This document shows positions 1 through 5,787 of a stretch of DNA of 10,624 nucleotides, piece after piece (position 1 is the first letter of the stretch; each line of letters opens with the position of its first letter). The notes below the pieces were generated by a model. The model ran no database searches and had not been told where the DNA came from. It saw only the letters and a list, made by a program, of their open reading frames with translations. Origin of the DNA: a bacterium (GTDB lineage Bacteria > Babelota > Babeliae > Babelales > Vermiphilaceae); the NCBI GenBank assembly GCA_021827875.1, contig JAKAUA010000004.1, forward strand, positions 1-10,624, in the 5' to 3' direction. The translations under genes and the position numbers were made by a program.

Positions 1-1293
1 GCTGCTTGTAGAGGTAGAAACAGTATGATCACTTGAAGTCTCATTAGGTTCGCCTGGGCAATTGCTAGATAGATGTTTTCTCAATGTTGCGGCTATTGTT
101 TCTTCGCTTATATCTGCCATTAAGAACGCTGCTAGATAATCCTGTGCTTCTTCATCGGAATAATCGCTCTCACAAAAACAATCAAGAGGAGTAAGCCCAT
201 GTAAATCAGTTTCATCGATAGGAACACCGTGCTCAGCATAATAGGGAATCAATTCAGCGTCATATTTTTTCTTAAGCACATTATGTATAAGATTACCCTG
301 TTCAGTATATATATGTAGATCAGCGCCTGCTCTACATAATCTATCTGCCATATCAGGCGTGGAAGCATAAAAGATTGCATGCTGATTGTCTACTACCGCA
401 TTAGCATTAACATTGTTATCAAGTAAAGCCTCAACAAAATCTGTATCATTGTCAGCTATCGCATCAACAAAATATTTTTCTATGAATGGATGATGGCAAG
501 ACACTCCTCCATATAAGAATGAGAGCAAATATTCATTGGCCAATTCTCGCGTATATTTTGATTTGTATTTGGTAAAATAATCTAAAGATGAAAGTCCTTT
601 ATCATCTATATCTTCGGGATCAACGGGATCATTGCAATCGCACATATAATCATATATTAATTGTGCGTCATACTGCTTGCATAAAACATTGTGGAGAAGA
701 TTTCTCCCACCTGTTATTTTGCGATCCATGCGAGCGCCGTGCAATTGCAGTGTGCGCGCCATAGCATGATTTGAAGCAAAAAAGATAGGAGTGACGCCAC
801 AGAGAGTGTCGTTAATGGCATCAACTTTATTAAGCATCAGTTTAACAAGAGCAGTATCATTATATGCCACCACAGTAAAAAAATTATGTGCCATAAATTC
901 GTGTTTGGAATCTACGCCTGCATATAAAGCGGCCGCAAGGCCGATGCGTAAATTACGATAATCAGTTTGTAGTATGGGATGGCATATCTTTTCAAATATT
1001 GTTATTACTGTTGATGAGGTAACGCTACACCATGGAACATTACACCAGGGTTTTTCTTGTAACACTTTCCCTTTGGTCAAAGGTTCAATAAGAACATCAT
1101 CGGGAGACATAGCGATAGACGTAGGTATAGAATTAGCATTCTCGCGTCGGATATCTTTTTTGGCAATAGCAATATCCATTTTTTGTAATGGTGATACTAT
1201 TCTGCTAATAGCAGTAGCGCCATGCTTATGATTTGCCATGCCATATATACACTGAGATAATAACGCACATAATAAAACAACGGTTACTTTCAT
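1..1293 (-). CDS. Exported ankyrin-repeat-like protein, C-terminus cut by window edge
   Basis: An open frame of 431 codons runs from an ATG at 1293 to the window edge with no stop. The start has the strongest Shine-Dalgarno sequence in the window (GAGGAGGG, 7 nt upstream). The N-terminus (MKVTVVLLCALLSQCIYGMA) looks like a Sec signal peptide with a GMA cleavage site near residue 20. Residues about 132-268 and 269-396 are two related copies of a module of about 136 residues. Matching pairs include NDTALVKLML/NDTDFVEALL, IFFAS/IFYAS, HGARMD/AGADLH, LLHNVL/LIHNVL, YDAQLI/YDAELI and GLSSLDYF/GLTPLDCF. The GADLH and GLTPLD phrases are typical of ankyrin repeats, though the units are divergent. A Ser/Thr-rich stretch begins near residue 410. 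The gene lies 49 bp downstream of lepA and may be co-transcribed. Ankyrin proteins mediate protein-protein contacts; export suggests an envelope or host-facing role, which is inference. Specific partner unknown. Confidence 0.8.
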   Translation of the reverse strand, partial: MKVTVVLLCALLSQCIYGMANHKHGATAISRIVSPLQKMDIAIAKKDIRRENANSIPTSIAMSPDDVLIEPLTKGKVLQEKPWCNVPWCSVTSSTVITIFEKICHPILQTDYRNLRIGLAAALYAGVDSKHEFMAHNFFTVVAYNDTALVKLMLNKVDAINDTLCGVTPIFFASNHAMARTLQLHGARMDRKITGGRNLLHNVLCKQYDAQLIYDYMCDCNDPVDPEDIDDKGLSSLDYFTKYKSKYTRELANEYLLSFLYGGVSCHHPFIEKYFVDAIADNDTDFVEALLDNNVNANAVVDNQHAIFYASTPDMADRLCRAGADLHIYTEQGNLIHNVLKKKYDAELIPYYAEHGVPIDETDLHGLTPLDCFCESDYSDEEAQDYLAAFLMADISEETIAATLRKHLSSNCPGEPNETSSDHTVSTSTSS

Positions 1294-1342
1294 GTGATTT
1301 CCCTCCTCGTATTTTCATAGTACGAATACACACAAAAAAATA

Positions 1343-3160
1343 TTATTTCTTTAAAATACTCAAAAATGCTTCTTGTGGTACTTCAACATTACCTACTTGT
1401 TTCATTCGTTTTTTACCTTCTTTTTGCTTTTCAAGAAGTTTACGTTTACGGCTAATATCACCGCCATAACATTTTGCTGTTACGTCTTTACGCAATGCAG
1501 AGATGCTTTCTCGGGCAATAATTTTTGATCCGATAGCTGCTTGAATAGCAACCTCAAACAATTGTCTTGGAATTACTTTGCGCAGACGGTCCACCAAATC
1601 GCGACCAATATAGACTGCTTTGTCTTCGTGCACAATGCAAGAGAGGGCATCAACCGGTTTACCGTTCAACAAAATATCCATTTTTACTAAATTGCCTGCC
1701 AAATATCCCGCTTCTTCATAATCAAAGCTGGCATAACCGGAACTTGCCGATTTTAATTTGTCATAAAAATCAGTAGCAACTTCTGCGAGTGGCAATTTGT
1801 AGCGTAGAATTACTCGTTCATCATCAATAAAGTTAAGATCTTGTTGCACGCCGCGTTTTTCTTCGCAAAGAGTAATGATATTACCTAAATATTGTTGCGG
1901 TACAATAATGGTGGCACTGATAATTGGCTCAAAAATTTCTTCAATTCTATTTGGTTCAGGAAAGTCTGATGGGTTTTCTATATTGAGTGTTTCACCGGTC
2001 GCAAGTTTGACTTTGTACATTACGCTTGGTGCGGTTGCAATAACTTCAAGATTATATTCTTGTTCAAGTCGCTGCTTAAATACTTCCATGTGTAATAAGC
2101 CAAGAAAACCACAACGGAACCCGAGTCCCAATGCGGGAGATGTTTTCTTTTCTACGGTAACACTTGCGTCATTCAATGTTAATTTTTCAATCGCATCGCG
2201 TAATAAATCAAATTCAGAACTTTCTACGGGGAATATACCGGCAAATACTACCGGTTTTGCCGGTTTAAATCCGGGGAAAGGAGTAACCGGCTTGCGTGCA
2301 TGATATAGGGTATCACCAACACGCGCTTCTTTTACGGTCTTCATACCGGTGATTAAATAACCAACTTGGCCGGCATAGAGTGCTGGCATTGGTTGTTCAT
2401 CAGGATACATTAACCCGACTTCAAGTACTTCATATTCATTTTCAGTTTGTGCGAGTGCGATCTTGTCACCCGTTTTAATCACACCGTCATGCACTGCGAT
2501 TAAACAGACTACACCACGATAATCATTAAACCATGAGTCAAAAAGCAACGCTTTTAATGGTGATTGTGTGTCACTTTTTGGCGCAGGAATACGTTCAACA
2601 ACTGCTTTCAAAATTTCATGAATGCCAATGCCGGATTTGCCTGAAGCAAGAAGTATTTCGTTTCCTTTAAAATCAAACAATTTACCGAGTTGATTAACGA
2701 CACGTTCAGGCTGTGCATTTGCCATATCAATCTTATTAATGACGGGAATAACGGTGAGATCTTGGTCAAAAGCAAGATAGAAGTTGGCCATGGTTTGCGC
2801 TTCAACACCTTGTGATGCATCAACCAAAAGTAATGCGCCTTGGCATGCATACAATGAGCGAGAAACTTCATAGCTAAAATCAACGTGGCCGGGGGTGTCA
2901 ATTAAATTGAGTAGATAGGTAACACCATCAATCTCATAAAACATAGAAGCACTTTGCGCTTTTACCGTAATACCACGCTCTTTTTCTACCTGTAACTTAT
3001 CAAGAAATTGTTCGTGCTTAACACGGTCAGATAAGGTACCGGTAGTTTCTAATAGGCGGTCGGACAATGTTGATTTGCCATGGTCAATGTGCGCGATAAT
3101 AGAAAAATTTCTGCAGCGCTCGGGAGTAAATTGTTTAAGATCTCTTTTTTTCAAATCCAT
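1343..3160 (-). CDS. lepA: Elongation factor 4 (LepA), ribosome back-translocating GTPase
   Basis: This 605-residue protein is full length for EF4, a cytoplasmic translational GTPase related to EF-G that acts on stalled or misassembled ribosomes. Visible G motifs are G1 AHIDHGKST (23-31), the G2 Thr in RGIT (62-65), G3 DTPGH (88-92), G4 NKID (142-145) and a G5-like SGKSG (173-177). The LepA-specific C-terminal domain is present, with KCYGGDISRKRKLLEKQKEG and a GNVEVPQEAFL ending. The His of the G3 motif, needed for GTP hydrolysis, is intact. The start at 3160 is the first ATG after an in-frame stop about 12 nt upstream. No convincing Shine-Dalgarno sequence precedes it, so initiation may be weak or depend on an unmapped leader. 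The exported hypothetical gene upstream lies 75 bp away and the ankyrin-like gene follows after 49 bp on the same strand. Confidence 0.97.
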   Translation of the reverse strand: MDLKKRDLKQFTPERCRNFSIIAHIDHGKSTLSDRLLETTGTLSDRVKHEQFLDKLQVEKERGITVKAQSASMFYEIDGVTYLLNLIDTPGHVDFSYEVSRSLYACQGALLLVDASQGVEAQTMANFYLAFDQDLTVIPVINKIDMANAQPERVVNQLGKLFDFKGNEILLASGKSGIGIHEILKAVVERIPAPKSDTQSPLKALLFDSWFNDYRGVVCLIAVHDGVIKTGDKIALAQTENEYEVLEVGLMYPDEQPMPALYAGQVGYLITGMKTVKEARVGDTLYHARKPVTPFPGFKPAKPVVFAGIFPVESSEFDLLRDAIEKLTLNDASVTVEKKTSPALGLGFRCGFLGLLHMEVFKQRLEQEYNLEVIATAPSVMYKVKLATGETLNIENPSDFPEPNRIEEIFEPIISATIIVPQQYLGNIITLCEEKRGVQQDLNFIDDERVILRYKLPLAEVATDFYDKLKSASSGYASFDYEEAGYLAGNLVKMDILLNGKPVDALSCIVHEDKAVYIGRDLVDRLRKVIPRQLFEVAIQAAIGSKIIARESISALRKDVTAKCYGGDISRKRKLLEKQKEGKKRMKQVGNVEVPQEAFLSILKK

Positions 3161-3235
3161 GATATCTATGCTTTATGATGTGAGGGAATAAAAAGTACTT
3201 AAGTTAAGTGTAGAATATGCGGATTTGTTTGTAAA

Positions 3236-4081
3236 TTATTTATCTTTTTTATCAGCTATGCTTAAATGAGTGGATCCTAATGCGTTGTGTAGTCCGTTGT
3301 ATTTTTTTCGGCATTTCCTAAGTATCGGCGAGACGCTTTCTGCATCCCCCCAAGGCATTTTGTCGATAACAAGCTCCATATCTCGTATACTGCCGGATAA
3401 TGTTTGATTAACTATTTTTTGTCGTTCCTCTTTGTCCGGTATCGTTAATGACGGTTTAGGATATTTGTCATACACTTGTTTTATAGCACTATAATCACGC
3501 GTAATGCAGGCCTTTCTGACTGCGCAAAAATAATCATGATAGGCGCTTCTTGAATCGCCAAGGTGTTGAGCAATAATATTTGCAAGATAAAAAAGCTGAA
3601 ATTCAGAGGTAAATGCATAATTAAAAAAAATAAGAGGCATTGCGATGTGCTGTACCGCAGAATTTCGATCAACTTTTTGTGCTATAGCTGCCAATCGTGG
3701 GAAGACATTTGAGGGATTAAACCTAAAATATTTCATCATCACAGCGTCTTTTGTTTGTTGTTCTTTGAATGCTATCAGGGTATCTATAGTAGAAAAAAGA
3801 TCGTAGGCGACATCGTCCGAGATGCAATCTTTTTTGGTGGTAGCTTGTTCATGGGAAGATTGGGGTAAGTCATCACATACATAGGTATAAATATATGTCT
3901 TAGGAGCTATCTTATTCATCGGCATTGTTTTACACCGTATGAATTTGATCTCTTTTTTTATCCTAAAAACACTATAAATAATACCCCTAAGAAAAGATTT
4001 TGATGCCTTAGTAACATCTGAGGCTTGAAGGGCCCCTATTGTCAGAAATGACAATAATGCGATATTATATTTTCTGAACAT
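3236..4081 (-). CDS. Hypothetical secreted protein with signal peptide
   Basis: I do not recognise this 281-residue protein. The first 20 residues (MFRKYNIALLSFLTIGALQA) form a short basic region, a hydrophobic core and a plausible signal peptidase I site after LQA, so export is likely. The mature part is basic at both ends, probably mostly helical, and has no obvious catalytic motif or strong second membrane span; the most hydrophobic stretch is around MPLIFFNYAF. It ends in a Lys/Asp-rich tail (ADKKDK). The start at 4081 is supported by AAAGG about 10 nt upstream and by a TATAAT box at 4112-4117 on this strand, which would give a leader of about 25 nt. It is first of the minus-strand genes, ahead of lepA. 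It may be a lineage-specific secreted protein; no function is proposed. Confidence 0.75.
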   Translation of the reverse strand: MFRKYNIALLSFLTIGALQASDVTKASKSFLRGIIYSVFRIKKEIKFIRCKTMPMNKIAPKTYIYTYVCDDLPQSSHEQATTKKDCISDDVAYDLFSTIDTLIAFKEQQTKDAVMMKYFRFNPSNVFPRLAAIAQKVDRNSAVQHIAMPLIFFNYAFTSEFQLFYLANIIAQHLGDSRSAYHDYFCAVRKACITRDYSAIKQVYDKYPKPSLTIPDKEERQKIVNQTLSGSIRDMELVIDKMPWGDAESVSPILRKCRKKYNGLHNALGSTHLSIADKKDK

Positions 4082-4104
4082 TGATTTTTAACCTTTATAT
4101 TTTT

Positions 4105-4120
4105 TTACTCGATTATAATC
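4105..4120. promoter_or_regulatory. Palindromic TATAAT box in divergent gap
   Basis: The 10-nt palindrome GATTATAATC (4111-4120) contains a perfect TATAAT on each strand (4114-4119 plus, 4117-4112 minus). On the minus strand it sits correctly for the secreted-protein gene, with a transcription start near 4105 and a leader of about 25 nt that includes AAAGG. On the plus strand it lies directly before the ogt ATG at 4121, so a start placed by this box would fall inside the ogt coding region. No good -35 hexamer is visible for either direction. The minus-strand use is more credible. Confidence 0.4.
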
Positions 4121-4624
4121 ATGCAACTCAACTTTATTATACGTAAAAACAAACAATTAAAAAATTCCCCTCTTTCTGTTCTATCTGGTTATTATATGTC
4201 TCCCAGTGGCCTTTTAAAAGTTGTTGAGGATGATGCAGGGATGCATAGTATTGATTTTGTAGAAGATATTCTTGATCAAAAAAGTGGCATGCCACAATCA
4301 CTCAATATTGCGGGTACACCATTTCAAATTGCGGTGTGGCAAGAAGTAATCAAAGTACCGGCGGGCGCTGTTGTTACGTATGAGCAACTTGCACACGCTA
4401 TTGGGAAGCCAAAGGCTGTGCGTGCGGTAGCAAATGCATTAGCGCAAAATACTATAGCCTATTTTATTCCTTGTCATCGTGTCATAAGAAAAGATGGTAG
4501 TCTAGGTGGCTATAAATGGGGTATAGAGAGTAAGACAGCCTTATTAAAGGCTGAAAAATACGTCCCTACGCGGGACAGCGCCAGAATGGGTGCTCGCCCA
4601 CCCTTCTGGACTACGGGCGCTTAA
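4121..4624 (+). CDS. ogt: Methylated-DNA--protein-cysteine methyltransferase (Ogt/MGMT)
   Basis: This 167-residue suicide enzyme transfers alkyl groups from O6-alkylguanine or O4-alkylthymine to its own cysteine. The active-site motif PCHRV is at 117-121 with nucleophile C118. The DNA-binding part is recognisable: GTPFQIAVWQEV (65-76), VTYEQLA (85-91), the Arg-finger helix KAVRAVANA (98-106, R101), the hinge N110 and GGYKWGIESK (129-138). The N-terminal domain is short, with YYMSPSGLLKVVEDDAG (24-40) matching the family's early strands. That match requires a start upstream of codon 22, so ATG 4121 is preferred over ATG 4196. No Shine-Dalgarno sequence is seen. The normal family end is near K146. 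The last 20 residues (VPTRDSARMGARPPFWTTGA) and the stop are encoded by the left arm of the palindromic element at 4561-4937, so the tail appears to be acquired. Confidence 0.95.
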   Translation: MQLNFIIRKNKQLKNSPLSVLSGYYMSPSGLLKVVEDDAGMHSIDFVEDILDQKSGMPQSLNIAGTPFQIAVWQEVIKVPAGAVVTYEQLAHAIGKPKAVRAVANALAQNTIAYFIPCHRVIRKDGSLGGYKWGIESKTALLKAEKYVPTRDSARMGARPPFWTTGA

Positions 4625-4640
4625 AAACCTACGGTTTTAA
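4562..4640 (+). repeat. Left arm of palindrome: three tandem hairpins inside ogt 3' end
   Basis: Hairpin A is GTCCC-TACGC-GGGAC (4562-4576). Hairpin B is CCAGAA(T)GGGTG paired with CACCC-TTCTGG (4581-4609). Hairpin C is TTAAAAACC paired with GGTTTTAA (4621-4640) and carries the ogt stop codon TAA at 4622-4624. None is followed by a T-run, so these do not look like intrinsic terminators. Confidence 0.75.
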
Positions 4641-4858
4641 GAATTCCCTTGGACCGCGTCAACTCAGCCACACGAAACTTTTAAGAAAAATTTCTTAATG
4701 GCGTCGATGACGCTAATCAGATTTTTATCTTGATTGAACTTTGTTGTCGAATACCGCATCTCACAATCAATAAAATTAATTCCGACAGTTTTTAGGGGTG
4801 CCGAAGTAATTTCGAAGAAATTGCGTGTGTGCTCCTTTAAAAACGTGAGAAGGAATTA

Positions 4859-4937
4859 TTAAAACCTTGGTTTTAAGCGTGCATAGTCCAGAAAGGGTCA
4901 CGAAACCCTTTCTGGCGCCTCGCCCTGCGTAAGGGCG
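4859..4937 (-). repeat. Right arm of palindrome: three tandem hairpins, inverted copy
   Basis: Read on the minus strand, this copy has hairpin A CGCCCT-TACGC-AGGGCG, hairpin B CCAGAAAGGGT-TTCGTG-ACCCTTTCTGG (an uninterrupted 11-bp stem) and hairpin C TTAAAACC-AA-GGTTTTAA. Order, loop sequence of hairpin A and the ACTATG linker match the left arm. The minus-strand reading frame in register gives a peptide ending PFWTMHA followed by a stop, parallel to PFWTTGA and stop at the ogt end. I do not call that minus-strand frame a gene, since it runs across the start of the channel gene. Confidence 0.75.
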
Positions 4938-4947
4938 AAAAAAAATG

Positions 4948-4974
4948 TTGACTTGCAGTCTTGCTTACTATTAC
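4948..4974 (+). promoter_or_regulatory. Possible promoter for the MIP channel gene
   Basis: TTGACT at 4948-4953 is a good -35 hexamer, and TATTAC at 4969-4974 could serve as -10, though the spacer is only 15 bp. It lies just outside the palindrome and about 45 bp before the channel ATG. A later AT-rich stretch (4986-4998) offers other -10 options. The call is tentative. Confidence 0.3.
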
Positions 4975-5017
4975 GTTCTCCTTTGTTATATATTTATTTT
5001 TTACATAAGGATGAAGT

Positions 5018-5632
5018 ATGAAAAAACTTCTCATGGAACTCATAGGCACCTTCTTTTTTGTATTAACCATTGTGCTCACCGGTAATCCGATTGCCATCGC
5101 ATCTATGCTCATGGCATGGGTCTACATAGGGGGCTATATCTCCGGTGCTCATTACAATCCAATGGTTTCATTGTCAATTGCATTAAGCGGTCACTTAAAA
5201 TGGAAAGAATTTTTACCTTACGTAGCAGCACAAGTGGGCGGAGCATTCTTAGCATTTTTAATGGCAGTATTTTTAGGTACTAACGTAACTATTGTTGCGC
5301 CAACGGCATCATTGTTACAAGCATTTGTGGTAGAAGCTCTTTTAGCATTTGTATTAGCATCAGTTATTTTATATGTTGCTGTGTCAAAACATGCAAGTCA
5401 TATATATGGTCTTGCTATCGGCTTTACCTTTCCGGCATTAGTCATAATAGGAGGACCAATTTCAGGTGGTGTATTTAATCCGGCTATCAGCCTGGGAGGT
5501 GCACTTTTTGGCATAATTTCTGGTTCAGGAATAGCTTTTGTCGCCGTACTTATGTATGTTGGCGCTGCGTTTTTAGGTGGTTATTTGGCTGCATTGGCAT
5601 ACAACTATTTTTTACCGGCATCACAACGATAA
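5018..5632 (+). CDS. MIP-family channel (aquaporin/glycerol facilitator-like), short and atypical
   Basis: This 204-residue integral membrane protein has the two-half MIP architecture, with about six hydrophobic spans plus two re-entrant loops. Loop B reads SGAHYNPMVSLSIAL (42-56) and loop E reads SGGVFNPAISLGGALFG (149-165). The conserved helix-1 Glu (E7) and its repeat-two partner E106 are present, as in the family. The first signature is NPM (47-49) instead of NPA. The second, NPA (154-156), is followed by Ile157 where aquaporins carry the selectivity-filter Arg. The protein is shorter than typical members (about 230-270 residues). These changes suggest a wider or different pore, so water versus small neutral solute cannot be assigned. 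AAGGA at 5007-5011, 6 nt before the ATG, supports the start. It is likely transcribed alone, downstream of the palindrome, and a possible hairpin terminator follows. Confidence 0.88.
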   Translation: MKKLLMELIGTFFFVLTIVLTGNPIAIASMLMAWVYIGGYISGAHYNPMVSLSIALSGHLKWKEFLPYVAAQVGGAFLAFLMAVFLGTNVTIVAPTASLLQAFVVEALLAFVLASVILYVAVSKHASHIYGLAIGFTFPALVIIGGPISGGVFNPAISLGGALFGIISGSGIAFVAVLMYVGAAFLGGYLAALAYNYFLPASQR

Positions 5633-5661
5633 TAAATATCATTTTATTCATTAGATTTAAA

Positions 5662-5692
5662 AGCAGGGATGTTCAAGATGAATGTCCCTGCT
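5662..5692 (+). terminator. Stem-loop after channel gene, weak terminator candidate
   Basis: AGCAGGGA (5662-5669) pairs perfectly with TCCCTGCT (5685-5692). Inside, TTC/GAA can add three pairs around loop AAGAT. It begins 29 bp after the channel stop. The following sequence (GTCTCATAATCG) has no T-run, so Rho-independent termination is uncertain; it could be an mRNA 3' stabiliser. Confidence 0.45.
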
Positions 5693-5709
5693 GTCTCATA
5701 ATCGCATTC

Positions 5710-5738
5710 TTGTCTTATTTAAGAGCTCGGTGTATTCT
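5710..5738 (+). promoter_or_regulatory. Candidate sigma-70-type promoter for gyrA
   Basis: TTGTCT (5710-5715) and TATTCT (5733-5738) are separated by exactly 17 bp, each with four of six consensus bases. Transcription would start near 5745, giving a leader of about 43 nt before the gyrA ATG at 5788. It lies just past the stem-loop that follows the channel gene. Confidence 0.45.
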
Positions 5739-5787
5739 GATATCACTATTAAAAAATTAATAGCCATTTTTTGACAAGGGCCACAGT

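Larger units (their letters stand above)
4561..4937. repeat. Large imperfect palindrome (foldback/MITE-like element), about 377 bp
   Basis: The left half (4561-4749) and the reverse complement of the right half (4937-4750) align along most of their length around one centre near 4749. Paired landmarks are CCAGAA at 4581 with TTCTGG ending at 4915, CACACG at 4669 with CGTGTG ending at 4829, and TTGATTG at 4730-4736 with CAATCAA at 4764-4770. The outer 90 bp or so of each arm match best, at roughly three in four positions by eye. Each outer arm has three hairpins in the same order: a small stem with loop TACGC, a long CCAGAA...TTCTGG stem, and a TTAAAACC/GGTTTTAA stem. No transposase frame is inside. 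The flanks are A-rich on both sides (AAAAATA before, AAAAAAA after), which might be a target duplication but is low complexity. The element overlaps the ogt 3' end and fills most of the ogt to channel gene gap. Confidence 0.8.

Noticed and set aside
974..1469. Plus-strand frames of 85 and 78 codons
   Set aside because: They lie opposite the ankyrin-like gene and the lepA 3' end, both of which are well supported on the minus strand.
4581..4609. Hairpin B as an intrinsic terminator of ogt
   Set aside because: It lies inside the coding region, has no following T-run, and is repeated in inverted form elsewhere, so the repeat-element reading fits better.
4561..4937. CRISPR array or tRNA-like genes in the palindrome
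   Set aside because: There are only two copies, inverted rather than direct, with no regular spacers; no acceptor stem, anticodon arm or T-loop consensus is seen.
4873..5112. Minus-strand 79-codon frame ending PFWTMHA
   Set aside because: It runs antisense through the channel gene start and its end is just the inverted palindrome arm; no ribosome binding site or homology supports it.
5771..5776. TTGACA directly before gyrA as a -35 box
   Set aside because: It is 11 bp from the ATG and overlaps the Shine-Dalgarno region, so a matching -10 would fall inside the coding sequence; TTGTCT/TATTCT upstream is better placed.
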